Shown here: piece by piece, positions 9,008 to 17,794 of the stretch
How the letters are laid out: each line of letters begins with the position of its first letter
Numbering within the stretch: the first letter of the stretch is position 1
Origin: Candidatus Hydrogenedentota bacterium
GTDB taxonomy: Bacteria; Hydrogenedentota; Hydrogenedentia; Hydrogenedentales; CAITNO01
DNA length: 36,338 bases
NCBI GenBank assembly: GCA_022706235.1
Contig: JAKJCY010000023.1
Span: 1-36,338 of the forward strand
Direction of reading: 5' to 3'
Program-made: the position numbers and the translations under genes
Notes under the pieces: model-generated
What the model was told of the DNA's origin: nothing
The model's database searches: none
Seen by the model: the letters and a program-made list of their open reading frames with translations, nothing else

Positions 9008-9054
9008 CAAAACAATTATGATAGTCTAAAACAACATTCTCAGGAGATTCAGGC

Positions 9055-10653
9055 ATGTTTCGTGTATTGGTACTGGACAATTTAAGTGAAGAAGGCGTGG
9101 CACTGTTCCGCCAGGCCGGTATCGAAGCCGATGTCAAGCCCGCGCAAAAGGAGCAGGAACTTGCGGCTATCATCAATGATTATGACGGTCTGGTCATCCG
9201 CAGCGCCACGAAAGTGACCGCAGCGGTTTTGGAGAACTCCACCCGGTTGAAGGTTATCGGCCGGGCCGGCGTCGGTACGGACAATGTGGACCAGGATGCA
9301 GCGACCAAAAAGGGCATCGTGGTGATGAATACCCCGGGCGGGAATACCATTTCCACCTGTGAACATGCGTTTGCGCTTATGTTGAGCCTGTGCCGCAATA
9401 TTCCGCATGCCCACCGCTCCATGGAAGAAGGCCGGTGGGACCGGAAGAAATTCATGGGCACGGAATTGGCCGGAAAGACCCTGGGTATTATCGGCGTGGG
9501 GCGTATCGGCGGCGCCATGGCCAAGCGGGCAAAAGCCTTTGAAATGCGTGTCCTTGCCTACGATCCCATCCTGAGCCCGCTGAAGGCGGAAAGCCTGGGA
9601 GTGGAACTGGTAGGCCTGGATGCTCTCGTCTCCAACGCGGATTTCATCACCGTCCATGCCACGAAGTCGGACAAGACCCTCAATATGATTGCCGGCGCCC
9701 AGTTACAGAAGATGAAACCGAATTGCCGCATTATCAATACCGCCCGGGGAGGCATTGTGAACGAACAGGATTTAGCGGAAGCGCTGAAGGCCAAGGCCAT
9801 CGGCGGCGCCGCGCTCGACGTCTATACCAGTGAACCTTTCACCGATAATCCCTTTATCGGCTTGGAAAACATCATCATGACGCCCCATCTTGCGGCTTCT
9901 ACGGAGGATGCGCAACTGACGGTGGCGGTGGATGTGGCCAGGCAAATGATTGATTTTCTGACTACGGGCGCCATTGTCAATGCCGTCAATGTGCCGAGCC
10001 TGGACAGCGAAACCCGCAAAGAACTGGAACCCCTGCTCTACCTGGGTGAACGGCTGGGCATGTTCCAATCCCTGTTCGTAAACGGCCGCCCCAAAGCCAT
10101 GAAAATAGAATATATGGGCGATATGGGGGTGACCGACACCTACCCGATTACCGCGGCCATTATCTGCGGCTTCCTCAAGCCCATAGTGGAAGCGGTAAAT
10201 ATGGTGAGCGCGCCTTCGCAGCTCCATGACCGGGGGGTGGATGTTTCAGAAAAGCGCAGCGCGGCTTCTTCGAGTTACGCGTTTGAAATCGGCATCACCG
10301 TGATTACCGACCAGGAAACCCACAATGTGCGCGGTACGCTGTTCAACCGTAACGACCCGCGCATCTGCACCATAGACGGCATGCGCGTGGATGCAAAACC
10401 CGAAGGGTATATGCTCGTGTGCGCCAACGAGGACCGTCCCCTGATTATCGGCCGCGTCTGCACCATCATCGGTGAGGCGGGCGTCAATATCGCCAACCTG
10501 ATGCTGGGCCGCGAGGAGAAAGGCGGTCATGCCCTCACCGTGTTGAACCTGGACGCCCTCCTTTCGCCGGAAGTGCTCGACAAAATCCAGAAAACGCCCC
10601 ACGTGACGGAAGCGCGCCTGGTCGCTCTTCCCGGGGCTCTGGGTGCGGCATAA
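9055..10653 (+). CDS. serA: D-3-phosphoglycerate dehydrogenase (532 aa, long form with ACT domain)
   Basis: SerA oxidises 3-phosphoglycerate to 3-phosphohydroxypyruvate with NAD+, the first step of serine synthesis in the cytoplasm. The features seen are the split substrate-binding domain, the Rossmann loop GVGRIG (147-152), the catalytic region NTARGG and the His block MTPHLAAST. After these come an intervening ASB domain (about 325-455) and a C-terminal ACT domain that usually senses serine. The 532-residue length fits the long type I enzyme. The ATG has AGGAG eight bases upstream. A terminator lies 47 bases before the gene, so it has its own promoter or is attenuated. icd follows after 111 bases on the same strand. 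Confidence 0.97.
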   Translation: MFRVLVLDNLSEEGVALFRQAGIEADVKPAQKEQELAAIINDYDGLVIRSATKVTAAVLENSTRLKVIGRAGVGTDNVDQDAATKKGIVVMNTPGGNTISTCEHAFALMLSLCRNIPHAHRSMEEGRWDRKKFMGTELAGKTLGIIGVGRIGGAMAKRAKAFEMRVLAYDPILSPLKAESLGVELVGLDALVSNADFITVHATKSDKTLNMIAGAQLQKMKPNCRIINTARGGIVNEQDLAEALKAKAIGGAALDVYTSEPFTDNPFIGLENIIMTPHLAASTEDAQLTVAVDVARQMIDFLTTGAIVNAVNVPSLDSETRKELEPLLYLGERLGMFQSLFVNGRPKAMKIEYMGDMGVTDTYPITAAIICGFLKPIVEAVNMVSAPSQLHDRGVDVSEKRSAASSSYAFEIGITVITDQETHNVRGTLFNRNDPRICTIDGMRVDAKPEGYMLVCANEDRPLIIGRVCTIIGEAGVNIANLMLGREEKGGHALTVLNLDALLSPEVLDKIQKTPHVTEARLVALPGALGAA

Positions 10654-10764
10654 GAAGCGCCCTGCGCGGCGCCGCCGGCCTTAAAAGTAAGAGCCGACGC
10701 ACGCCGGAACGGTTTCGGCCTGTCCGGTAACCTCACGACCCCTACCCATGGAGAAGCAAAGCGG

Positions 10765-12000
10765 ATGACAACGTATCAACACCTTACTGTTCCCGAAGGC
10801 GACCGTATCCAGATGGGCGGTGCGGGCGCGCTGATTACGCCGGACAAGCCGGTGCTGTGTTTCATCGAAGGCGACGGCACCGGCCCGGATATCTGGCGCG
10901 CTTCGCAATACCTGTTTGACGCCGCCGTAAAGCATTGTTACGGCAGCGCCCGTCAAATTGCGTGGATGGAACTCTATGCAGGCGAAAAAGCGAACGGCCT
11001 GTACGGCACCTACCTGCCCGAAGAGACGCTGGCGGCCATCGAGGAATACCAGGTGGCCATTAAAGGTCCTCTGACCACGCCGGTCGGCGGGGGATTCCGA
11101 AGCCTGAATGTCACCCTGCGGCAGCAACTGGACCTCTTCGCCTGCGTGCGGCCGGTGCGCCATTTTGAAGGCGTGCCCAGTCCCGTGCGTGAGCCGGACG
11201 CCGTCAACATGGTCATCTTCCGGGAAAACACCGAAGACGTGTACGCCGGTCTGGAACTGGAAGCCGGAAAACCGGAAACCGCGCGCTTGATTGAGTTTTG
11301 CGGCCGCGAGTTCGGGTGGGATATCCGTCCCGATTCCGGCATCGGCATCAAGCCCATCAGTGAAACCGGGTCAAAGCGGCTGATTCGTGCCGCACTCCGG
11401 CATGCCGTCCAGCACAAGTGTGCGAGTGTAACCCTGGTGCACAAAGGCAACATCATGAAATATACCGAAGGGGCGTTCCGCCGGTGGGGCTACGACCTGG
11501 TCCGCGAGGAATTCTCCGATGTGGCCGTGGGCTGGGATGACTGCGGCGGCAACCCGGGCGGCAAAATTCTTGTTAAGGACGCCATTGCCGACATTTTTCT
11601 GCAGCAGGTGCTTACCCGCCCGCGCGAATTCGAGGTGGTGGCCACCATGAACCTGAACGGTGATTACATGAGCGACGCCCTCGCCGCGCAGGTGGGCGGC
11701 ATCGGCATCGCGCCGGGCGCCAATATCAATTATGAAACGGGCACGGCCATTTTTGAGGCCACCCATGGCACCGCGCCGAAGTATGCCAACCTGGATAAGG
11801 TCAATCCCAGCAGCGTGGTGCTTTCCGGTGTGATGATGTTCGAATACCTGGGCTGGCAGGAAGTTGCCGACGCCATTACAACGGCGTTGACGCGCACGTT
11901 CAAGCAAAAGAAGGTGACCTACGATTTTGCGAGGCTGATGCAGGGCGCCACGGAACTCAAGTGCAGCGAATTCGCAAAGGCCGTCGCCGAAAATTTTTAA
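10765..12000 (+). CDS. icd: Isocitrate dehydrogenase, NADP-type (411 aa)
   Basis: This TCA-cycle enzyme converts isocitrate to 2-oxoglutarate and CO2. The substrate loop reads [10 protein letters not shown] with Ser113, the residue that AceK phosphorylates in the Escherichia coli enzyme. The metal and isocitrate blocks [23 protein letters not shown] and [15 protein letters not shown] are intact. The cofactor block HGTAPKYA has Lys-Tyr, the signature of NADP rather than NAD use. The length matches the bacterial homodimeric form. No aceK is in the window. The gene ends 203 bases before a strong two-way terminator. Confidence 0.96.
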   Translation: MTTYQHLTVPEGDRIQMGGAGALITPDKPVLCFIEGDGTGPDIWRASQYLFDAAVKHCYGSARQIAWMELYAGEKANGLYGTYLPEETLAAIEEYQVAIKGPLTTPVGGGFRSLNVTLRQQLDLFACVRPVRHFEGVPSPVREPDAVNMVIFRENTEDVYAGLELEAGKPETARLIEFCGREFGWDIRPDSGIGIKPISETGSKRLIRAALRHAVQHKCASVTLVHKGNIMKYTEGAFRRWGYDLVREEFSDVAVGWDDCGGNPGGKILVKDAIADIFLQQVLTRPREFEVVATMNLNGDYMSDALAAQVGGIGIAPGANINYETGTAIFEATHGTAPKYANLDKVNPSSVVLSGVMMFEYLGWQEVADAITTALTRTFKQKKVTYDFARLMQGATELKCSEFAKAVAENF

Positions 12001-12203
12001 GATTTTATTTTACAGAACCCGTATGAAAAACAATGAACCTAAAAACAGTAGTTAACGCTGGAGAAACCTTTTAAAAGAAAGGGCTGAAAGGACTTTAGGG
12101 ACGCACCAATCGGTAGAACGTTTTGCTGTCCTTTTGGTCGTTTATGTCCTATACGTTCTCTGAGTTGAAAACCGCTTTTGGATCCAGCCGCCGTTTTTAC
12201 GAT

Positions 12204-12240
12204 AAAAGCCTGCGAGGTTTTAATCGCCTCGCAGGCTTTT
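12204..12240. terminator. Two-way rho-independent terminator between icd and the SDR gene
   Basis: The ten-base-pair stem GCCTGCGAGG/CCTCGCAGGC is flanked by four A on the left and T-runs on the right, with a nine-base loop. It serves icd on the plus strand and the convergent SDR gene on the minus strand. Confidence 0.9.
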
Positions 12241-12259
12241 TCGTTTTTCAGTATATCGG

Positions 12260-13018
12260 TTACATCGCGTAGAAACCGCCGTCCACGACCAGTTCCGCAC
12301 CGTTGCAGAAGGTGGATTCGTCGGAGGCGAGGTACAGCGCCGCATAGGCGATGTCCCGGGGAATGCCCAAGCGGCGGGAGGGAATGCATGCCGCGATATT
12401 TTTCTTCTTGGTGTCATCCAGATAGGGCGCCTGCAGCGGCGTGTCGATCATGCCGGGGTGAATGATATTGGTGCGGATGTTATCCGGCCCGAACTGTACC
12501 GCCAGCGACTTCGCCAGCGAAATCAGCCCGCCCTTGGCGCAGGTGTAGGAGTCCTGAGCCAGTTCGAAACCGGCAAGGGCGGAGATGGAACCGACTAAAA
12601 TGATGGAACCGCCTCCGGCCGCCTTCAATGCCGGAATGCCATGCTTGGTCAGGAAGAAGGGGCCTTTGAGGTTGATGGCCTGCACAATGTCCCAGTTCTC
12701 TTCCGTCGTCTCGATGACGGAACGGTCCCGATCTTTCCACAGCACGCCCGCGTTGGCGTACAGTATGTTCAGTTTGCCGAAATAGGCGACGCCCTCCTCA
12801 ATGGCGCGTTTTACGTCCGCTTCCTTCGAGACATCGCCGACGACGGCGAGAAACTCGCTGCCGGCCTTGGCGACCAGTGCCGCGGTCTCATTCAGCGCTT
12901 TCTCGTTAATGTCCAGACCGATGACTTTGGCGCCTTCTTCGGCGAACAGCACGGACGCTTCGCGCCCCATGCCCATGCCGGCGCCCGTGATGATGGCTAC
13001 TTTGTCTTTTAATCGCAT
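12260..13018 (-). CDS. Short-chain dehydrogenase/reductase (SDR), 252 aa
   Basis: A classical SDR that oxidises or reduces an alcohol/ketone with NAD(P). It has the cofactor loop TGAGMGMG (11-18), the NAG motif in YANAG (87-91), and the active site with Ser144/146, Tyr158 and Lys162 (YTCAK). It ends VDGGFYAM, as many family members do. Asp36 after the second strand (GLD) suggests NAD preference; this is an inference. The substrate cannot be assigned, and it could be annotated as a glucose dehydrogenase or 3-oxoacyl reductase-like protein. The start is an ATG with a weak AGGG upstream. It is convergent with icd, sharing its terminator, and is separated from nifU by 264 bases with no visible feature. 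Confidence 0.9.
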   Translation of the reverse strand: MRLKDKVAIITGAGMGMGREASVLFAEEGAKVIGLDINEKALNETAALVAKAGSEFLAVVGDVSKEADVKRAIEEGVAYFGKLNILYANAGVLWKDRDRSVIETTEENWDIVQAINLKGPFFLTKHGIPALKAAGGGSIILVGSISALAGFELAQDSYTCAKGGLISLAKSLAVQFGPDNIRTNIIHPGMIDTPLQAPYLDDTKKKNIAACIPSRRLGIPRDIAYAALYLASDESTFCNGAELVVDGGFYAM

Positions 13019-13282
13019 TGATAGAACCCTTTGTTGATGAGGTTGAGAAAATATGGATGGGAAACGGTGTCTAGTATAGCAGAATCAACGGTTCCTGAGC
13101 GAAAACACAAGTTCCCGGGCAGGCCATGTACTGACGCTTACGTCACGGAACAGGGACCGTTCCACAGGCTTGTTCCTGCGGGTTAAGAAAAGGGGCAGCG
13201 CGCTGAAACTGCTTCGACAATTGGCAGTCCGTTTTCGTGGTATCAAGGGTAGCGCCCGCCGCGAAGATGTCCTGAAACCCCC

Positions 13283-13888
13283 TCATCCAAAATGCTTCTT
13301 CAGGTACACCTTGAGCAGGGTTTCCGCCTCGTCTTTACACTTGCCGCAGACCGTGCTCATCTTGGTTTTTTCCTGCAGTTCCAGCAGGGTGCGGGCGCCT
13401 TCAAGAACGGCTTCCTCGACCTCGTGGTCCGTGACATTCATGCATTTGCAGATGATGCGCGCTTCTTCCCGGATAACCTTATCCGGACGTCCCTTGCGCG
13501 TGTAATAGTCGTTGATAGCCGCGCGCAGCGCCTTGTCACCCAACACGGAACAATGGATTTTGTGGTCGGGCAACTGGCCCAGCGCACCGGCGATCTGTTT
13601 GGGCCCCACCTTGAAGGCCTCGTCAAGGGGCATGCCGGTGACAAGTTCAGACATGACGGAGGTGCTCGCAATGGCACTGGCGCACCCGTAGGTCCGCCAC
13701 TTGCACTCTGTGATGGTATCCGTCGCCGGGTCGACTTTGATAAGAACCAGCATTTCATCACCGCATTGAACGTTGCCCACGAGACCGCGCCCGTCCTCCT
13801 CGTAGGCGTCGTCTTTCAACACATTGCGGGGGTTCATGAAGTGGTCTTTGACATTTTCGGTATAAGCCCAGGACTGGTGCGCACCCAT
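13283..13888 (-). CDS. nifU: NifU-like iron-sulfur scaffold: IscU domain plus BFD-type [2Fe-2S] domain
   Basis: This is a scaffold on which Fe-S clusters are built with sulfur from the neighbouring NifS. The N-terminal IscU-like domain has the three cluster cysteines Cys42, Cys69 and Cys113. The C-terminal domain is of bacterioferritin-associated-ferredoxin type, with CxC (147/149) and CxxC (181/184). The third, Nfu-like domain of full nitrogen-fixation NifU is absent, so the 201-residue protein is a two-domain form, as in many non-diazotrophs. The ATG has GAGGAG seven bases upstream. It begins three bases after the nifS stop, so the genes are translationally linked. No nitrogenase genes are nearby; a general assembly role is likely. 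Confidence 0.93.
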   Translation of the reverse strand: MGAHQSWAYTENVKDHFMNPRNVLKDDAYEEDGRGLVGNVQCGDEMLVLIKVDPATDTITECKWRTYGCASAIASTSVMSELVTGMPLDEAFKVGPKQIAGALGQLPDHKIHCSVLGDKALRAAINDYYTRKGRPDKVIREEARIICKCMNVTDHEVEEAVLEGARTLLELQEKTKMSTVCGKCKDEAETLLKVYLKKHFG

Positions 13889-13891
13889 AGG

Positions 13892-15076
13892 TCATCTCCT
13901 CTTGTAAACCGTCGACATTTCCCGTATTTTAGCAATAATCGGGGGCAGTTTCTCCAGCACATATTCCACGTCTTCCAAGGTGTTTCCGCGGCCCAGGCTC
14001 ATGCGTATGGAGCCGTGGGCGTGTTCAACCGGAATTCCGGTGGCCAGCAGCACATGAGACGGGTCCAGCGAACCGGAAGCGCAGGCCGAACCGGTGGATA
14101 CCGCGATGCCTTCCAGGTCCAGGTACAGGAGAATGCTTTCCCCTTCGGCACCCGCAAACGAAACGTTCAGCGTGCCCGCCAGGCTGTCGGTGGGGTGGCC
14201 GTTGAAAAACACGTCCGGGATGCGTTCTTCGATTCCCTGTCTGAGCGCCAATTTCAGGCGCGTCAACCGGGCATGTTCATCGGCCATTTCAAGGGCGCGC
14301 ATTTCCACGGCCTTGCCGAATCCGACAATACCCAACGTGTTCTCCGTGCCTGCGCGGCGGCCGCGCTCCTGGTGCCCGCCGTGGATAAAGGGACAGAACG
14401 GCACGCTGCGCCGCGCATAGAGCGCGCCCACGCCTTTGGGGCCGTATACCTTGTGCGCGGATACGGTCAGGAAATCAATGCCCAGGTCATTCACGTTGAT
14501 GGGTATTTTGCCGAAGGCCTGCACAGCGTCCGTATGGAACAGGCTTCCTTTTTCGTGGACGATTCGGGAAATCCCGGCAATGTCCTGGACCGTGCCGATT
14601 TCGTTGTTGGCCATCATGACCGAAACCACGCCCGTGTCTTCCGTAATAGAGGCGCGAAGTTCATCCAGGTCGATTTTTCCGTAACGGTCCACTCCGAGGC
14701 GGGTTGCCCGAAAGCCCCGGTTTTGCAGGCATTTTGACGTCTCCAGAATGCAGGGATGCTCTATGGCGCTGGTAACCATATGACTCTTATGGTCCCGGTC
14801 GCAGGAACAGTGCTGTGATTGACAGCCCAAGGTCGACAGGACTGTGTTGTTGCCTTCCGAACCACTGCCCACGAAAATGATTTCCTCAGGCAACGCTCCG
14901 ATAAAGGACGCCACGGTCTCCCGGGCCTGTTCCACCAGGGCATGCGCTTCACGGCCAAAGGCGTGCATACTCGAAGGGTTGCCAAAGCAGGCCATGCTCT
15001 CCGTGAGCGTCCTGACAACCGCCGGATGGAGAGGAGTCGTTGCGTTGTGGTCAAGATATACGTCTCGTATTACCAT
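13892..15076 (-). CDS. nifS: Cysteine desulfurase, NifS/IscS type (394 aa)
   Basis: This PLP enzyme takes sulfur from cysteine and passes it as persulfide to the Fe-S scaffold. It has YLDHNATTPL at the N-terminus, the PLP lysine in SAHKVYGPKG (Lys209), and the persulfide cysteine Cys332 in the loop STGSACASGS. Around residues 86-97 is a stretch with three cysteines and several charged residues (CQSQHCSCDRDHKSH), slightly longer than usual for the family. The ATG has GGAAG nine bases upstream. It lies directly upstream of nifU (three-base gap). The restriction-modification island ends 105 bases upstream on the same strand; nifS may once have been the divergent neighbour of cysS. Confidence 0.95.
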   Translation of the reverse strand: MVIRDVYLDHNATTPLHPAVVRTLTESMACFGNPSSMHAFGREAHALVEQARETVASFIGALPEEIIFVGSGSEGNNTVLSTLGCQSQHCSCDRDHKSHMVTSAIEHPCILETSKCLQNRGFRATRLGVDRYGKIDLDELRASITEDTGVVSVMMANNEIGTVQDIAGISRIVHEKGSLFHTDAVQAFGKIPINVNDLGIDFLTVSAHKVYGPKGVGALYARRSVPFCPFIHGGHQERGRRAGTENTLGIVGFGKAVEMRALEMADEHARLTRLKLALRQGIEERIPDVFFNGHPTDSLAGTLNVSFAGAEGESILLYLDLEGIAVSTGSACASGSLDPSHVLLATGIPVEHAHGSIRMSLGRGNTLEDVEYVLEKLPPIIAKIREMSTVYKRR

Positions 15077-15181
15077 TTATCGATCTTCCATATGGTTGTT
15101 TAAGTAAAGAATTACTATCCCCGACACAACGCAGAACATCAAGGTGACTGCTACTTATTCCCAGTCAAAAGAATAACGGTA

Positions 15182-15670
15182 TTATTGCCTCATCTTTATG
15201 ATGGCACTAGTAGCCGCTCGGACTTTTCTATTTACTTTGCAGGTGTTAGTTGATATTTTCTGCAACCTTAGACTTAGTTTTTCATGATATTTTAGTTCGC
15301 ATTCCCAAATGATGATAACTTTCCATCCCATCTTATGGAGTTGTTTTTTTGCGGATTTGTCACGAGCGACCGTACGTTCGAATTTTGGAAGCCAATACTC
15401 TTGTCTTGATGACGGTATGGATGCACGTTTGCATCCTAGGTGTCTATGCCAGAAACAACCATGGACAAATATGACCGTTTTGTACCGCGGCAGAACAATA
15501 TCTGGCGAACCAGGCAGTTTTTTGTTATTCAATGTGTAACGGAAACCGAGTTTATGCAGAATAGATCGTACTTTCTTTTCTGATGAAGTATCCTTTGAGC
15601 GCACCTGCCTCATGATACTGGAGCGCTTTTGAGGGGAAAATGTATCCAAAGAAAATTTATCCAAGTGCAA
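15182..15670 (-). CDS. vsr: Very-short-patch mismatch repair endonuclease (Vsr), TTG start
   Basis: Vsr nicks next to T:G mismatches that arise when 5-methylcytosine deaminates, so it offsets the mutagenic effect of the neighbouring methyltransferase. It has the early RSKDT block, LPGSPDIVLPRYK with catalytic Asp57, and FVHGCFWH with His70 and His75. The zinc-type residues Cys72, His77 and Cys80 are present, with one extra residue before Cys80 relative to the E. coli enzyme, as is WECEL. The family N-terminus requires a start upstream of the first ATG (15613). Only TTG codons are available; the one at 15670 overlaps the end of the upstream endonuclease gene by 14 bases, which suggests translational coupling. 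It is AT-rich like the two genes before it. Confidence 0.9.
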   Translation of the reverse strand: MHLDKFSLDTFSPQKRSSIMRQVRSKDTSSEKKVRSILHKLGFRYTLNNKKLPGSPDIVLPRYKTVIFVHGCFWHRHLGCKRASIPSSRQEYWLPKFERTVARDKSAKKQLHKMGWKVIIIWECELKYHEKLSLRLQKISTNTCKVNRKVRAATSAIIKMRQ

Positions 15671-16598
15671 TCTTTAAACTTGGGTCAGTCTCACAAGTAT
15701 CAACAATCCTATTGTATTCATTGACCAATTCTTCAAGCGATATAGGCCTCTGATTTAGTGAAAATCCGGACCACTCAAGAATATTTGTTGCAATGAATTG
15801 CTCGACTTCAAGAATATCCAGCCTGTCAGCAATCTGGAGATTTGTTGCAAGTGCTTTAGCCCCACCTACTCCCGCGTCTGTTGTAATAATTACGGGATGA
15901 ATATTTTCATTCAGATTGCCTATACATTTCCGCATAAGACTTTCTGTGGGGGCTGTCGTAACATGAATAGAAGTATCATTGACCAAGAAGTCACCTTTTC
16001 TTTTTTTGGGATGGTCCGCTACAGAGAAACCTTCATGGTCTATTGTTACTTCAGGCAGAGCAATTGTCAATTTTGCACCAACAAGATGCTGAATTACAGC
16101 CCCAACAACCATTGTGCCTGGGCATTCCAATTGTCGCTCGTATGCAGTATTTAGTAGTTCTGACATAAGAAACCTCAATGATTTGGATGAATCCACTTTT
16201 AGTCGCAATGGTTGTGAAGAAAAATATTCTTGAACACGTTCAACCCACCATTTTTCTATGGACAAAAAATCCAGCAATTTATTTTTATAAAGCATGTTCA
16301 GAAATATTACATATTGTTGCATACGTTCTATGCTGCCACGACTTGTACGACCGCCCTCTTCAGCTAACACGCGGCTAATACCATGGTCCTTGAGTATTGC
16401 TTGTACGGCAGGTCCCCCAAGTCCTTTCACTTGACCCCCCTTTGCGGTTAGGAAATTATCCTGACTAAAAGGAGGCGATTGACTTTCTGCTATACGCGTT
16501 AGTATAAGCATGACAGACAGAGGGCCTTTCCCCGTAATGTTATTAGAGCACCTAAAATCTTCCAAGTGATTGTGTAAAATGACGCATTTATCTTTCAT
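15657..16598 (-). CDS. DUF4928-like protein, probable restriction endonuclease partner of the methyltransferase
   Basis: The 313-residue protein sits between a cytosine methyltransferase and Vsr, the place where a type II restriction enzyme is expected. I recognise it with moderate certainty as the DUF4928 family, which is commonly adjacent to such methyltransferases. A GDFLVNDTSIHVTTAP segment (about residues 200-215), preceded by a lysine-rich stretch and followed by an NENIHPVIITTD strand, could be the nuclease core with Asp residues as metal ligands; this reading is an inference. There is no signal peptide or membrane helix. The start is an ATG with no clear Shine-Dalgarno, 14 bases after the methyltransferase stop. 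Its end overlaps the vsr start. Composition is clearly AT-rich against the surroundings. Confidence 0.7.
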   Translation of the reverse strand: MKDKCVILHNHLEDFRCSNNITGKGPLSVMLILTRIAESQSPPFSQDNFLTAKGGQVKGLGGPAVQAILKDHGISRVLAEEGGRTSRGSIERMQQYVIFLNMLYKNKLLDFLSIEKWWVERVQEYFSSQPLRLKVDSSKSLRFLMSELLNTAYERQLECPGTMVVGAVIQHLVGAKLTIALPEVTIDHEGFSVADHPKKRKGDFLVNDTSIHVTTAPTESLMRKCIGNLNENIHPVIITTDAGVGGAKALATNLQIADRLDILEVEQFIATNILEWSGFSLNQRPISLEELVNEYNRIVDTCETDPSLKIALG

Positions 16599-16612
16599 GG
16601 CTATTATAATTC

Positions 16613-17794
16613 TTATTTCTGTTCCATCGACATTAGAAGGTCTTCAATAAGGGGATTGAGATAATTATCTGCAATCCACGATACAGCCTTAACACATACG
16701 GCATCTCCAAAGCCGAACAATGCTTTGTTGATTGTGGCGTTAATTCTAAAGTCATCTGCACCCATAAGACGTGCGCACTCTAAGGGAGATAATAATCGTA
16801 CCTTGACTTTTTCATATCCTGCTTGTATAAGGATCTGTCGTCCACTACCGCCTCGTGGTGTTCTAAGGCATCCAGCGATACCATCGTTCCTTAATTCAGC
16901 CATGGATATTCCATTTCGAACGCGCCTAAATACCGTGCCGAATGACCACTCTTTTTGTCTTTTCATTTTTTTTAAAATATCTTTATGGCGGGGACTCATT
17001 TGCTTTATGAGATATTCTGAACGCTCTTTGTTCCACCATAAAGGCGAAGTATCTTCTATGTCCTCCAAAATATTCTGAAGTTGTATTTCGCACTTTGGTG
17101 GTTCAGGAAGGTCTCTTAGATTCCATTTTATCTCGGGATTGGATAAAATAAAGTCCGCAAGAGTTTTAGGACGAATTGTTGATTCATAGAAATGTGGTGT
17201 TTCACTAACGACAAAGTTTTCATATCCACAATTAAGCAAACCAACAATAAATAAGCGCACTCTGCTCTGAGGAACAAAATGTACTGCATCTAGTACAAAA
17301 GCGTCAACACTATAACCAAGATTATTAAGCGCCTGTAATGCAGATTTAAAATCCAGTCCGTTTTTTGATGTCAGGAATCCGAAAACATTTTCAAGCAAAA
17401 CAAAAGGAGGACGCCTTTTGCCCAGGGCTTTGAGAATGTTAATAAATCCCCAATATGCTGAAGACTGCCGCCCCGACAAACCTTGTCGCATGCCCGCAAG
17501 GGATAAATCGTTGCATGGAAAAGACGCTGTACACAGTGTTACAGAAGGTATTTTTTCTACATGTATTGAATGAATGTCGCCTAGTAAGAAATGGTGTTCA
17601 GCATCCGGAAAATTAGTGACATACATTGCGTATTTGTCTTTACAAATATCATTAGCAAATTGTATTTTCCATCCAGATTTTTCCAAACCAAGGCGCATCA
17701 ATCCGATACCCGCAAAAAACTCGGCGAAACTCTTTTCCCGCAATATTTTTTCCATTGTCTTGTTCGTTGTACTAGACTGACATATGGTTTCCAT
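16613..17794 (-). CDS. DNA (cytosine-5) methyltransferase of a type II restriction-modification system
   Basis: The enzyme transfers a methyl group from S-adenosylmethionine to C5 of cytosine. The motifs are in order: I FAEFFAGIGL (23-32), IV SFPCNDLS with catalytic Cys94, VI ENV (135-137), VIII QSRVR (176-180), IX around CLRTPRGGSGRQ, and X near the C-terminus (NKALFGFGDAV). The target-recognition region lies between about 190 and 300, so the recognition sequence cannot be read directly. The 393-residue length is normal. The gene leads a three-gene minus-strand operon with the putative endonuclease and vsr. The whole block is AT-rich, a sign of recent transfer. The start is an ATG at 17794 with a weak AAGG at some distance. 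Confidence 0.93.
   Translation of the reverse strand: METICQSSTTNKTMEKILREKSFAEFFAGIGLMRLGLEKSGWKIQFANDICKDKYAMYVTNFPDAEHHFLLGDIHSIHVEKIPSVTLCTASFPCNDLSLAGMRQGLSGRQSSAYWGFINILKALGKRRPPFVLLENVFGFLTSKNGLDFKSALQALNNLGYSVDAFVLDAVHFVPQSRVRLFIVGLLNCGYENFVVSETPHFYESTIRPKTLADFILSNPEIKWNLRDLPEPPKCEIQLQNILEDIEDTSPLWWNKERSEYLIKQMSPRHKDILKKMKRQKEWSFGTVFRRVRNGISMAELRNDGIAGCLRTPRGGSGRQILIQAGYEKVKVRLLSPLECARLMGADDFRINATINKALFGFGDAVCVKAVSWIADNYLNPLIEDLLMSMEQK

Larger units (their letters stand above)
8517..9054. other. Long gap upstream of serA with hairpins and a terminator
   Basis: About 540 bases without a convincing protein. It contains a seven-base-pair hairpin CCCCCAT/ATGGGGG at 8713-8736, a short ACGGGC-AAC-GCCCGT hairpin near 8950-8964, and a strong terminator at 8983-9007 that ends only 47 bases before the serA ATG. 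A possible -10 element TATGAT lies at 9017-9022. The layout could be a leader/attenuator of serA, an unrecognised small RNA, or just the terminator of the preceding gene. No T-box, SAM or tRNA signature was found. Confidence 0.5.

Noticed and set aside
8517..9054. T-box, SAM or other known riboswitch before serA
   Set aside because: None of the conserved sequence cores could be found; only generic hairpins and a terminator are present.
13292..14737. 481-codon open frame on the plus strand opposite nifU and nifS
   Set aside because: It is antisense to two clearly recognisable genes and its translation has no family pattern; long antisense frames are expected in GC-rich DNA.
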